A stretch of DNA of 64,000 nucleotides from NCBI RefSeq assembly GCF_900104955.1, contig NZ_FNSI01000001.1, forward strand, positions 5,676,001-5,740,000, read 5' to 3'. A model generated the notes under the pieces. That model did no database searches. It was not told where the DNA came from and saw only the letters and a program-made list of their open reading frames with translations. Numbering within the stretch: the stretch's first letter is position 1; the number at the start of each line of letters is the position of its first letter. Shown here one piece after another: positions 27,827 through 37,700 of the stretch. A program made the position numbers and the translations under genes. The DNA comes from Beijerinckia sp. 28-YEA-48. Lineage in GTDB: Bacteria > Pseudomonadota > Alphaproteobacteria > Rhizobiales > Beijerinckiaceae.

Positions 27827-29110
27827 ATGACGCAGTCGACATCCGAGGGAACAAACGGGCCAAACGAGGTCCGTTCGGGCGCTATTCTACTGGTTTGCGT
27901 GCTGATCGGCGGCTATGTGATCAGCCAGTTTTTCCGCAATTCGATCACGGTCATCGCGCCCGATCTGGCCCGTGAGTTGGCGTTGGAAGCAACGACGCTG
28001 AGCCTGCTCGCCTCGGTCTATTACCTGTCCTTTGCTTTGGTGCAGATCCCGCTTGGCATGGCGATTGATCGTTACGGCGCGCGCATCGCGATGATCGTCA
28101 CTTTGCTGGTACTGATCGTCGGCACGTTCTGGTTTGTCTTCGCGCGTGGGTATGGCGATCTGGTTGCGGCGCGGCTTGTCATCGGCATTGGCTGTTCCAG
28201 CCTGTTGATGGCACCGCTGGCGATCTATGCCGAGCGGTTCCCGCCACGGCAGTTCGCCACCATGGCTGGCATTCACATTGGCGCCGGCAATATCGGGACG
28301 CTGATGGCGACGGCGCCGCTGGCGCATGGCGCGGCGACCATCGGCTGGCGCGGTTCCTTCTTCATCGCCGGCCTGTTCGCCTGTCTGATGACGGTGCTGA
28401 TCTATTGTTTTGTCACTGAAAGTTCCACGGCGCGGCAGCAGCGCCGGGCGCGCGCCGAATCCTTGCCGCAGCTCCTTGCTGGCATCGGTGCTGTGATGCG
28501 CATTCCCCATTTCTGGATGATCTTCTGTGTGGCGGCGATGACCTATCCGTCCTTCGCCGCCATCCTGGCGCTGTGGGCGGGCCCCTGGATGGCGCATGTC
28601 TATGACATGCCGCTCGAGACGCGTGGCGGCTACCTGTTGGCCCTGGTAGCGGCGCAGATCGTCGGTCTGTTCGCCTGGGGCGGGACGGATCGATTGTTTC
28701 GCAGCTATTCCATCCCGGTGGCGCTTGGCCTGGTGCTGGGTGCCGTGATGCTGGCGATTCCGGCCCTTTTTGCGCTGCCGCGTGGCTGGCTCCTGGCCTA
28801 TTTGGTGTTGTGCGGGCTGGCCTTCGGCTTCTCGCCGGTGCTGACCGCCCATGGTCGATCGCTTTTTCCACAGGCGCTGATCGGCAGGGGCTTGGCGCTC
28901 ATCAATATCGGCTCGATTGGCGGGGTTTTCATCCAGCAGATGGTGACCGGCCTGGTCATGGCTCAGTTCGAGACCCGATTGGTTGACGGCGCGCAGGTCT
29001 ATCCGGAGGTCGCATACCGCACTGCATTCGGCGTTTTGGCCGCCGAAGTGGCGTTTGCTCTCCTGCTTTATTGGCGGGTTAAGGATACTCATCCCGACAG
29101 AATTGCCTGA
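27827..29110 (+). CDS. Major facilitator superfamily transporter
   Basis: The 427 residues form about twelve membrane helices, with the loop 2-3 signature MAIDRYGARIAM characteristic of MFS carriers and a central loop near residues 200-215. No substrate can be read from the sequence; there is no regulator next door. The ATG at 27827 is close to a TATAAATCAC stretch and lacks a strong ribosome site. It separates hisN from the N-formylglutamate amidohydrolase gene. Confidence 0.88.
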   Translation: MTQSTSEGTNGPNEVRSGAILLVCVLIGGYVISQFFRNSITVIAPDLARELALEATTLSLLASVYYLSFALVQIPLGMAIDRYGARIAMIVTLLVLIVGTFWFVFARGYGDLVAARLVIGIGCSSLLMAPLAIYAERFPPRQFATMAGIHIGAGNIGTLMATAPLAHGAATIGWRGSFFIAGLFACLMTVLIYCFVTESSTARQQRRARAESLPQLLAGIGAVMRIPHFWMIFCVAAMTYPSFAAILALWAGPWMAHVYDMPLETRGGYLLALVAAQIVGLFAWGGTDRLFRSYSIPVALGLVLGAVMLAIPALFALPRGWLLAYLVLCGLAFGFSPVLTAHGRSLFPQALIGRGLALINIGSIGGVFIQQMVTGLVMAQFETRLVDGAQVYPEVAYRTAFGVLAAEVAFALLLYWRVKDTHPDRIA

Positions 29111-29233
29111 TATTGCTGGCTTTATATGACTATATGCGGCAGGGTGTCGCGGATGATCCGGGCTGTGCGTTTACACTTGATATTTTGCAGTGCACACGGC
29201 ATATTATTGCAGTGCGGCAACGATGTTGTCGCC

Positions 29234-29298
29234 ATGCCCTCCTTGGGCGTTTCCTCCCTAGACTTGGGGCCGCCGTGGCAACACTGCGGCCTCCTTTC
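29234..29298 (+). repeat. 65-bp direct repeat, copy A
   Basis: Begins ATGCCCTCCTTGGGCG and ends CGGCCTCCTTTC. It matches copy B at 29448-29512 at 63 of 65 positions by eye, with a start-to-start distance of 214 bp. It has no obvious terminal inverted repeats. Confidence 0.9.
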
Positions 29299-29447
29299 GT
29301 TTTGGGCCCCATTCAGCGCCGCATATCGCAACATGAAATATGTTGCATAAACAGCACATGGCCCGCCTTGTTTAGGCTATGGCGAGGCTTCCTCTTGCTT
29401 TTTTGGTGAGAAAGTCCATATGTGAACGTGCAGCGCTTGTCGCTGCA

Positions 29448-29512
29448 ATGCCCTCCTTGGGCGTTTCCTCCCTAGACTTGGGGCCGCCGTGGCGACACAG
29501 CGGCCTCCTTTC
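29448..29512 (+). repeat. 65-bp direct repeat, copy B
   Basis: Second copy of the 65-bp unit, in the same orientation as copy A at 29234-29298, differing at two bases near its right end. The two flanks are unrelated, so the duplicated part is sharply bounded. Confidence 0.9.
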
Positions 29513-29597
29513 TTTTCTAGGGGTCTCTGTCTCTTCAATGATGTTTGCTTGGCCGGGATCCGGGCCCGAAGCCGCTTTGATTATGAAGCCGCTCTGA

Positions 29598-30557
29598 TTA
29601 TTCGGCGGCGGCCGCGCCACTAGCGCCGGCGGCGAGGAAAGCGGCGAAACGCTCCATCACTTTGGCAATGTCGCGTGACAGTGCGTCGAAATTGTCCGCA
29701 CGTGCGATGCGCGCCTCATCCATGTAGAGGCCGCGATTGAATTCCACCTGCAAGGCATGGCGTGCCATGGACGGCGCGCCGTAATGCTCGGTGATATAGC
29801 CGCCGGCATAGGGCTTGTTGCGCAAGACCCGATAGCCGAGCAGCCGTAATTCGTAGTCGATACAGTCAATGAAGCCCGGATCGCAGCTTGTGCCATAGCG
29901 GTCGCCAAGCACGACGTCGGCCTTGCCGCCGTTTTCCGACGGCAGATTGGTGGACGGCATGGAGTGGCAATCGATCAGCACGGCCATGCCGAAACGCTTG
30001 CGTGTGCGCTCCATCAGACCCTTCAGGGCGGCGTGATACGGCCGATGCAGGGCCTCGATCCGGGCGATGGCCTCGGCCACCGGCAGGCGGCCGGAATAGA
30101 TTTCCTGCGCTTCGCCAACGATGCGGGCAATGGTGCCAAGGCCGCCGGCGACACGGATCGAGCGGGTGTTGGCGTGGGAGGGCAGGCGCCCTTCGAACAT
30201 GCGCGGATCCAGCTCGAATGGCTCGCGATTGACGTCGAGATAGGCGCGCGGGAACCGGGCGCGCAGCATGGGTGCGCCAATGCTCAAGGCTGGGACGAAC
30301 AATTCATCGACAAAGGCGTCTTCGGACCGGCGCAGGCTTAAGGGATCGAGCCGGGTGGCCTTGAGAAAATCGGCCGGGTAGATATTGCCGGAATGGGGCG
30401 AGGAGAAAACCACTGGACAGGCTTCGACCTCGGGTTCGATGATATCGAACGGCGGGTCCAGTTCGGGCAGGCGCGGGCAAGGGGTGCCCTCGCTGGCGCC
30501 CTTCAATCCGTAACCATTGTCCCGATCGCTCATCGCCCGTTCTGATGTCCTGGCCAT
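29598..30557 (-). CDS. N-formylglutamate amidohydrolase family protein
   Basis: Enzymes of this family release formate from N-formyl-L-glutamate in histidine degradation or act on related N-acyl compounds. The 319 residues include the metal-site pattern SSPHSGNIYP, YLDVNREPFELDP, DCHSMPS, and ITEHYG with RHALQVEFNRGLYM. The start is uncertain: ATG at 30557 or at 30533 (MSDRDN), neither with a good ribosome site. Upstream lies cpdR, divergent; downstream is the repeat-rich gap. The alanine-rich C-terminus is unremarkable. Confidence 0.88.
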   Translation of the reverse strand: MARTSERAMSDRDNGYGLKGASEGTPCPRLPELDPPFDIIEPEVEACPVVFSSPHSGNIYPADFLKATRLDPLSLRRSEDAFVDELFVPALSIGAPMLRARFPRAYLDVNREPFELDPRMFEGRLPSHANTRSIRVAGGLGTIARIVGEAQEIYSGRLPVAEAIARIEALHRPYHAALKGLMERTRKRFGMAVLIDCHSMPSTNLPSENGGKADVVLGDRYGTSCDPGFIDCIDYELRLLGYRVLRNKPYAGGYITEHYGAPSMARHALQVEFNRGLYMDEARIARADNFDALSRDIAKVMERFAAFLAAGASGAAAAE

Positions 30558-30724
30558 CTGTGGCTGTCACATATCGCCAATGTGCCAAGGCGTTAAAGCC
30601 GTGTCCATCGGTTCATGTGGATTTAATGCTGATAAGTTCCGCAAATTCGCCATGTTTCAGGTAGCGTTCACTGGCAATTAACCGAACCGACTTCTTATGG
30701 GAACAGGTTCCTGACGAGGCTCTG

Positions 30725-31105
30725 ATGAACGAGATTCCTGCTGCCGCCACACGGATTTTGCTGGCGGAAGATGACAACGACATGCGCCGGTTTCTGGTGA
30801 AAGCGCTCCAGAACGCCGGTTTTAACGTGTCCTCCTATGACAATGGGCTGTCGGCCTATAACCGACTGCGCGAAGAGCCATTCGAACTGCTTTTGACCGA
30901 TATCGTCATGCCGGAGATGGACGGTATCGAGCTGGCCCGCCGGGCGACTGAGCTCGATCCCGATATCAAGGTGATGTTCATCACCGGTTTTGCCGCCGTG
31001 GCGCTGAATCCCGACAATAATGCCCCTAAGGACGCCAAGGTCCTGTCCAAGCCGTTCCACCTCAAGGATCTCGTCAACGAGGTGCAGCGCCTGCTGGCGG
31101 CGTGA
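30725..31105 (+). CDS. cpdR: CpdR response regulator, ClpXP adaptor
   Basis: Single-domain receiver of 126 residues that, when unphosphorylated, primes the ClpXP protease for cell-cycle substrates such as CtrA regulators. The acidic pocket is EDDND at 15-19, the phosphoacceptor Asp is in LLTDIVMPEMDG, and the C-terminus has KVLSKPFHLKDLV with the signature Lys. Near-identity to known CpdR in the DNGLSAYNRLREEPFE and ITGFAAVALNP segments makes the call firm. Its stop overlaps the start of the next gene by 4 bp (GTGA). Confidence 0.95.
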   Translation: MNEIPAAATRILLAEDDNDMRRFLVKALQNAGFNVSSYDNGLSAYNRLREEPFELLLTDIVMPEMDGIELARRATELDPDIKVMFITGFAAVALNPDNNAPKDAKVLSKPFHLKDLVNEVQRLLAA

Positions 31106-32664
31106 GGCATTCCGCGGAATACGCTCTGGCGGCCGTTGTCGCACCCGATGACGTGGCTGCCCGTGCTGGTCAGGCGATTCTGATCGAAGGTGGCAATGCA
31201 CTTGAAGCTGCGGTGGCCACCGCGGCTGTCGCTGCCGTGACCTCTCCCCATCTGAATGCCCTGGGTGGTGACGCCGCCTGGCTGGTGCGCCCGGCGAGTG
31301 GGCGCATGCGCGCCATCGAGGCCGTGGGACTGACCGGCGCGAAAGCGTCGATCCATGCCTATCGCGATCTTGGACAAGAGACGATCCCGCGTTTCGGTCC
31401 GTTGGCGGCAGCTACTGTGCCCGGTCTTGTCGGCGCCTGGTCGTTTGCTCTCGAGATGGCGCAGGCGCTTGGCGGCAAGTTGCCGCTTGATCTGCTGCTG
31501 TCGACTGCGATCACTACCGCGCGGACCGGTGCGCTGGTGAGCCCTGGCGAAGTTGAAGCACGGCTCGATCCGGCTCTGATTGAACAGCCAGGATTTGCGT
31601 CGGCCTATCTGAGCGATGGCAAGCCGATGCCGGCTGGAGCGCTGCGCAAGGCCGAGGCTTTGGCCGCGACCCTGGAACAATTGTCTCGGGCTGGTCTGAA
31701 GGATTTCTATCGCGGCGATGTGGCGCGCGAACTGGCCGCCGATATGGAGCAGCTCGGCGTGCCGGTGACGCGCGCGGATTTGCGCTCCTTTCAGCCGCGT
31801 TGGCGTGAGCCATTGCAGGTGGCGACGCGGGCCGGGTCCGTGTTCACGCTGCCGCCGCCATCGTCAGGGATCGCGGCGCTTGTCGCCTTTGGCATCGCCG
31901 AGCGGCTGGGCATCGATCGTCTCGACAATTTCGCATTTTTCCATGGCCTGATCGAGAGCGCGAAACGCGGTTTAGCCGCGCGCGACAAAGCTTTTGTGGA
32001 TTTCGACGGTGTCGAGGTCGATCACGATGCGATGCTGGCGCCAGACAGTCTGCAAGCGCAAGCCGAAGCCGTGTCGATGACGCGTGCTGCAGCGTTCCAT
32101 CCCAATGTGTCGCTGCCATCACGGGCGGCAGTGATCGCGGTCACAGATATGAACGGGTTGACTGTCGTGCTGGCACAGTCTTGCGGCACGGCTTTCGGAT
32201 CGGGCTGTGTGATGCCGCGCACCGGTGTGCTGCTGGCCAATGGCGCAGGTGCCTTCTCGATGACAGAGCGCGCGCCTTTCGCACTGGCGCCTGGCCTGCG
32301 GCCGCGCACGACCTTGGCGCCGATGATCGCTACCTTTAAAGGTGGGTGTGTCGCCGCGTTTGGTGCTGCGGGGAGCGAGGCGCAGCCGCAAGCGGGTGCG
32401 CAGATCCTCGCGCGTCTTGCCGCCGGTCTCTCAGCCGTGGAGGCTTGCGAAGCGCCGATCTGCACGGTGTTTCGTAAAACCGCCGAGGAGCCGGCCTTCG
32501 TGCATGTGGATGAGCGTTTCGATGGCTCTATCGCGCGGCGTCTACGCAGCGCCGGTCACGAGGTGATGGAAGTGCCGGATATCGGCGTTTCCAGTCTCAC
32601 AGCTGTGCTGCGCGTCGGCAACAAGATCGAAGTCGCAGCGGACGGCGCAAGCGCTGGGATTTAA
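31102..32664 (+). CDS. Gamma-glutamyltransferase-like protein lacking the catalytic threonine
   Basis: The 520 residues align with gamma-glutamyltranspeptidase from the N-terminal GNALEAAVATAAVAAV region through GTAFGSGCVMPRTGVLLANG, which matches the conserved post-nucleophile block. The nucleophile motif TTHxSVVD of active enzymes reads AAVIAVTD here, so the threonine that both self-cleaves the precursor and attacks the substrate is an alanine. There is no signal peptide, whereas true GGT is usually exported. It starts on a GTG overlapping the cpdR stop, so the two are translationally coupled. I expect a non-enzymatic or altered role. Confidence 0.83.
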   Translation: MRHSAEYALAAVVAPDDVAARAGQAILIEGGNALEAAVATAAVAAVTSPHLNALGGDAAWLVRPASGRMRAIEAVGLTGAKASIHAYRDLGQETIPRFGPLAAATVPGLVGAWSFALEMAQALGGKLPLDLLLSTAITTARTGALVSPGEVEARLDPALIEQPGFASAYLSDGKPMPAGALRKAEALAATLEQLSRAGLKDFYRGDVARELAADMEQLGVPVTRADLRSFQPRWREPLQVATRAGSVFTLPPPSSGIAALVAFGIAERLGIDRLDNFAFFHGLIESAKRGLAARDKAFVDFDGVEVDHDAMLAPDSLQAQAEAVSMTRAAAFHPNVSLPSRAAVIAVTDMNGLTVVLAQSCGTAFGSGCVMPRTGVLLANGAGAFSMTERAPFALAPGLRPRTTLAPMIATFKGGCVAAFGAAGSEAQPQAGAQILARLAAGLSAVEACEAPICTVFRKTAEEPAFVHVDERFDGSIARRLRSAGHEVMEVPDIGVSSLTAVLRVGNKIEVAADGASAGI

Positions 32665-33821
32665 GCGGCGCCGAGGGTGGCACCAAAGAACATGGCGACG
32701 CCCATCAAGAGCACTAAGCAGGCAGCGCCGAATTCAAACAAGCGCATCAGGGTGATCGAGCGCGACGAGTCCGGATTGGCGTAGCGCAGGGCCAGATTCT
32801 TGGCGAGCACGGCGATGGCGGCCAGCGCGCCGGTGGTCAATGCGGTGCCAATCGACATGGCGAAAGCGGCGGCGATACCAGCAGTGAAGATGCCCTGCGC
32901 CAGCGCGAAGACGAGCACCAGAATAGCACCGGAGCAGGGCCGCGACCCGGCCGCGACCACGGTGAGCAGCGCTGTGCCCCAGGAGAAATTGTCGCCAAGG
33001 GTTTTGGGATCGGGCGCATGAAAATGGCCGCAGTGTTCGTCGTGCACATGCTCGGGATGGCCGTGGGGCGCTGGATGAAGTGCGATGTCGTGCGCATGAT
33101 TGTGCGTATGCGCCGTGTGATCGTGATGATCATGTCCATGGTCGTGATGATGCGTATGGTGGTCATGCGCGTGATCGTGGTGAGCCGCCTCTGCCGGCGT
33201 CGCCTCGCGTTTCGCGCCTAGAACCGCGAGCAGGGCCGCGCCTTTGCGCCACACCAGCCAGAGGCCAAGCACGGCGATGCCGGCATAGCTCGCCAGTTCG
33301 ACGAAATTGGCGGTTTGGCGCATCTGCTGCGAGGTGGCGTTGAGGATAAGAGCCAGGACGCCGACGATGGCGATGGCGACGAGGCCCTGAAGCACGGCAG
33401 CAAAGAAAGAGATGGCGATGCCCCGGCGCAGCGCGCGCTCGTTCGCCAGCATATAGGAAGCGACCACCGCCTTGCCGTGGCCAGGCCCGGCGGCGTGAAA
33501 CACGCCATAAGCGAAACTAATGCCGAGCAGGGTCCATAGCGCCGAGCCATCCGTCTTGATGGCGCGCACGGTGCCCGACAACATGCGCTCAAACGCAATC
33601 TGTTGCGCCATGATCCAGCCCATGATGCCCGTCGCGCGACCGCCACCTTCGGAAATGCCGACATTGAACGGATTGCGCGCCGGCGTTTGGGCGAAGAGAT
33701 CGTGCGCGCTGGCGATCGAGATCAAGCCGACGACGGCGACGATCGCACCGGCCAGCAGCAGGACATTGCGCAGAGCGGTGGAGAGAGGTGAACGGAGCAA
33801 GAGCGGCGCTTTCACAGGCAC
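32661..33821 (-). CDS. NicO/RcnA-family nickel-cobalt transporter
   Basis: Membrane protein of about 386 residues with a signal-like first helix, about six transmembrane segments, and a cytoplasmic loop unusually rich in histidine (alternating His/Asp, positions about 210-265) that would bind Ni2+ or Co2+. The post-loop segment GSRPCSGAILVLVFALAQG is the NicO signature. It is probably an exporter or paired importer. A GTG start at 33821 just after the upstream gene's stop is most plausible; the ATG at 33887 would overlap that gene by 65 bp. The last codons overlap the end of the converging ggt-like gene. Confidence 0.86.
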   Translation of the reverse strand: MPVKAPLLLRSPLSTALRNVLLLAGAIVAVVGLISIASAHDLFAQTPARNPFNVGISEGGGRATGIMGWIMAQQIAFERMLSGTVRAIKTDGSALWTLLGISFAYGVFHAAGPGHGKAVVASYMLANERALRRGIAISFFAAVLQGLVAIAIVGVLALILNATSQQMRQTANFVELASYAGIAVLGLWLVWRKGAALLAVLGAKREATPAEAAHHDHAHDHHTHHHDHGHDHHDHTAHTHNHAHDIALHPAPHGHPEHVHDEHCGHFHAPDPKTLGDNFSWGTALLTVVAAGSRPCSGAILVLVFALAQGIFTAGIAAAFAMSIGTALTTGALAAIAVLAKNLALRYANPDSSRSITLMRLFEFGAACLVLLMGVAMFFGATLGAA

Positions 33822-33822
33822 A

Positions 33823-34494
33823 TCATGGACAGGCGACAATGGCACGGCTCGCCATTTTGAAGCCGAAGTCCTGGCCGGGAGAATCATTGGTGTTGGCCAC
33901 CTCTTCGAGCCGCTTCTGATCGGCGGCGGACAGGCCTTGTGGCGTGTTGACGTTCAGCGAGCAGCCCGCCGGGGCGTTCTCCATCGTCACGGCGCGCTCC
34001 TTGTCGAAGTCGAAGGCGACGAAATAGGTCGGGTCTGTCACCTGCATAATCAGCGCCCGGCCGGTGGTGGTCGGGTGTTTCAGCGGCACGGTGAAACTCA
34101 AGGTGACAATCTTGTCCTTGTCGAGGGAGATGGAATAGTCGGTGGCGGGGGAAAAGTCGGACTGCTTTTTTCCGCCGACGCGCAGGAAGGTGAAGAACGA
34201 AGCCTCTTCCAACTGCTCGACATTGACCTTGGCGAGTTCCTTCAAATCGCTGGCGAGTTTGGCTGGGTCCGGCCCAAGCCCCTGGGTGGCGAAGGCGGAA
34301 TACATGTCGTCGAAGGTCCAGCTGTGCCGGATCGCAGCGATCTTGCCGTCCTGGCCGAAGACGACGACGCTTTTGACGATCACGAAGACATGCGGATGGG
34401 CGCTGGCGCTGCCGGCGAGGGCCAAAACCGTTCCGATGGCTAGAAAGCCTGTCGCCCAGAGACGGCGCAGGTGGGAACTGAGGCGCACGCGCAT
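33823..34494 (-). CDS. DUF1007 family periplasmic protein
   Basis: The 223 residues have a signal peptide ending GSASA, then HPHVFVIVKSVVVFG, the hallmark of DUF1007. This protein is widely paired with NicO transporters and may deliver or bind the metal in the periplasm, using the HPH at the mature N-terminus. RHSWTFDDMYSAF is a second conserved segment. It sits directly upstream of the transporter gene, so the pair is one transcription unit. Confidence 0.88.
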   Translation of the reverse strand: MRVRLSSHLRRLWATGFLAIGTVLALAGSASAHPHVFVIVKSVVVFGQDGKIAAIRHSWTFDDMYSAFATQGLGPDPAKLASDLKELAKVNVEQLEEASFFTFLRVGGKKQSDFSPATDYSISLDKDKIVTLSFTVPLKHPTTTGRALIMQVTDPTYFVAFDFDKERAVTMENAPAGCSLNVNTPQGLSAADQKRLEEVANTNDSPGQDFGFKMASRAIVACP

Positions 34495-34533
34495 TCCTTT
34501 CGGCTTGATGGGGCAGGCTGTGTCGTTTGCAGT

Positions 34534-34569
34534 TAAACGCCATAAAGACGCGTCAAAACAAAGATCCCA
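34534..34569 (+). repeat. Dispersed repeat, partial copy 3
   Basis: TAAACGCCATAAAGACGCGTC followed by AAAACAAAGATCCCA matches the tail of the elements at 11497-11568 and 27663-27732, but the palindromic half is missing. It lies in the 262-bp gap between the DUF1007 gene and the divergent oxidoreductase gene. Confidence 0.7.
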
Positions 34570-34756
34570 GGCTCTGGACCGCCCGTTCGACCGAAGGCCT
34601 GATCAAACCCTGGTGATCCAGTCTGGCGAATCGCACCATATTGTGGCGACTTCGGGATCTGATGATACCGCCACGGGTTGAAAATGCGTGGTATCCGTAC
34701 ATAAATCAAAGGGTATCAGGCGGCCGAAAACGGCCACGGGACGCAGGGAGATGTCG

Positions 34757-37700
34757 ATGTCGGGAGCCAAAGCGGTTCTTGAACACGGGCCGGTCAGCAA
34801 AACCGCTGATGGCAGCGTCTCGCTGGACGATAAATACGATCTTGGCCAAAAGCAGATTTTCGTGTCCGGCACGCAGGCGGTCGTGCGCCTGTTACTGCTG
34901 CAGAAGCAGCGCGACCTCGCCGCCGGTCTTAACACCGCCGGTTTCGTCACCGGCTATCGCGGCTCGCCATTGGGCGCCATCGACCAGCAGATGCACCGCG
35001 CTGGCAAAGTGTTTGGCCCGCTCAACATTGTTTTCAAGCCGGGCCTCAATGAGGATCTGGCGGCTACGGCCATCTGGGGCTCGCAGCAGGCGGAAATGCG
35101 CGGCGAGGGCAAGTACGATGGTGTCTTCGCCATGTGGTACGCCAAAGGGCCCGGAGTCGATCGTTCAGGCGACGTCTTTCGCCATGCCAATCTGGCCGGT
35201 ACGTCGAAGTTTGGCGGTGTCGTCGCGCTGATGGGCGATGATCATACGGCCGAGTCCTCGACCACGGCGCATCAGTCGGAATTTCATTTCCTCGATGTGA
35301 TGATGCCGGTGCTCAATCCGGCCGGCGTGCAGGAAATTCTCGACTACGGCCTCTATGGCTGGGCGCTGAGCCGTTATGCCGGCGTCTGGGTCGGACTCAA
35401 ATGCGTCAAGGACACAATCGAGTCGACCGCTTCGATTGATGCGTCGGCCGACCGGGTGAAGCCGGTGATCCCGACAGACTATCAATTGCCTGAAGGCGGC
35501 CTCAATATCCGGCCGCGCGATCCGGTGCTGGCACAGGAAGCGCGCCTGCAAGATTATAAGCGCGATGCCATCGTCGCCTGGCTGCGCGCCAACAAGCTCA
35601 ACAAGATCATCACCAGCGGCGGCCCGAACGCCAAGATCGGCGTCATCACCACCGGTAAGTCCTACCTCGACGTGCGCCAGGCGATGGATGATCTGGGTAT
35701 CGACGAGACGCGCGCCAATGATCTCGGCCTGCGGGTTTACAAAATTGCCTGTCCCTGGCCGATCGAGCCGGAAGGCCTGAAGGAATTCGCGCGTGGGCTC
35801 GACCTCATCATCGTGGTGGAGGAAAAGCGCTCGCTGATCGAAGTACAGGTGCGCGAGGAGCTTTACGGCACGGCGAACCAGCCGGTCTGCATCGGCAAAC
35901 GCGATGAAACTGGCGCTTGGCTCTTCCCCGTGAAAGGCGCGCTCGATCCAAACGATGTCGCCATTACCATCGCTGACCGTCTGCTCAAATATGGCAACGA
36001 TGCCGATCTGGCCAAACGGCTTGTCGATCTCAAGGCAGCGCAACGCATGCTGGCTGAGACGCCCGATGCGGCGCAGCGCATTCCGTATTTCTGCTCCGGC
36101 TGCCCGCACAATTCCTCGACCGTCGTGCCCGACGGCATGCGCGCCTATGCTGGCATCGGCTGCCACTACATGGTGCAGTGGATGGATCGTGGCACCGAAG
36201 GTTTCACCCAGATGGGCGGCGAAGGCGCCAACTGGATCGGCGAAGCGCCGTTCTCGACGCGCAACCATGTGTTCCAGAATCTTGGTGACGGCACCTACAA
36301 TCATTCCGGCGTGATGGCGTTGCGCTGGGCTGTCGATACCGGCACCAACATCACCTATAAAATTCTCTTCAACGATGCGGTGGCGATGACCGGCGGCCAG
36401 GCGCATGAGGGCAATCTCTCGGTGCCGATGATCGCGCGCCAGGTGGCGGCTGAAGGCGTCAAGCGTATCGCCGTCGTCACGGATGAACCGGATAAATATG
36501 CCCCCGGCGAGAATTGGCCGGCCGGCATGACGATCCACAACCGGCTCGATCTCGAGAAAGTGCAGCGGGAGATGGCGGAAGAGCCTGGCTGCACTGTTTT
36601 GATCTTCGATCAGACCTGCGCGGCGGAAAAACGCCGGCGGCGTAAACGCGGCACCTTCCCCGATCCCGACAAGCGGGTGATGATCAACACGCTGGTATGC
36701 GAAGGCTGCGGCGATTGCGGCGTCAAATCCAATTGCGTGTCGGTGCAGCCGCTCGATACGGAGTTTGGCCGCAAGCGCACCATCGATCAATCTTCGTGCA
36801 ATAAGGATTTCTCCTGCGTCAACGGCTTCTGCCCGTCCTTCGTGACGGTGCATGGAGCGCGGATAAAGAAGCTGGTGTCGTCAACGGCGCCGCTGCGCCA
36901 GGTTGATCCGTCGGGTACGTTGCCGGAACCGCAGCGGCCCGAATTGGGCAAAACCCCTTATGGCATCATGATCACGGGTGTCGGTGGCACCGGCGTCGTG
37001 ACCATCGGCGCCATTCTCGGCATGGCGGCGCATATGGAGGGCAAGGGCTGCGGGCTGATCGATATGGCCGGCCTCGCCCAGAAGGGCGGCGCCGTTTACT
37101 GCCATGTGAAGTTGGCGGCCCATCCTGACGACATCCACGCCATCCGCGTCGCCGCTGGCCATGCTGATCTGGTGCTCGGTTGCGATCTCGTTGTCTCCGG
37201 CACCAAGAAGGTGCTGGCGGCGGTGCGGCCCGGCAAGACCGGTGTGGTGGTCAATACGGCGGAAGTCTATCCAGGCGACTTCACCCACAATGCCGACTAT
37301 TTCCTGCCGACCGAACGTATCAAGCGCGCCATCCGCGATCATGGCGGCGCCGATCTGTCGTTTGTCGATGCGTCGAGTATCGCGACGCGCCTGCTCGGCA
37401 ATTCCATCGCGGCCAATATGTTCATGCTCGGCTTTGCCTATCAGAAGGGCTTCGTGCCGTTGGCCGGCGCTTCTATCGAACAGGCGATCCGGCTCAACGG
37501 TGAAGCGGTGGACATGAATCTCGCCGCCTTCGCGCTCGGCCGCGATTATGCCCATGCGCCGCGCGCCATCGACGCGTTGCTGCCGGCCAAGGGCGATGCA
37601 AAAGACGGTGGCGCTGCTGAGGCTGAGACGCTTGACGTTCTCATCGCGCGCCGTGTCGCCTTCCTGACGGCCTATCAGAATGCCGCCTATGCGCGCCGCT

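Larger units (their letters stand above)
29111..29597. other. 487-bp intergenic region built of duplicated sequence
   Basis: No credible gene lies here. The region holds two copies of a 65-bp sequence (29234-29298 and 29448-29512), a stretch TTTTGCAGTGCACACGGC (29183-29200) that resembles repeats near 25742, and otherwise AT-richer DNA than the genes around it. Short open frames reading from inside each 65-bp copy share the same first residues (MPSLGVSSLDLGPPW) only because the DNA is repeated. Confidence 0.75.

Noticed and set aside
27887..29092. Minus-strand open frame of 401 codons over the MFS gene
   Set aside because: Antisense shadow; Gln/His/Arg-rich with no helices or motifs.
29126..29597. 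Short plus-strand frames inside the duplicated gap, both with the peptide MPSLGVSSLDLGPPW
   Set aside because: The shared peptide comes from the 65-bp DNA repeat. There is no ribosome site, the reading frames end differently, and nothing resembles a protein family.
35165..36853. Minus-strand open frame of 562 codons inside the indolepyruvate oxidoreductase gene
   Set aside because: Antisense to a firmly identified gene; composition rich in Arg, His and Ile repeats typical of GC-rich shadows.
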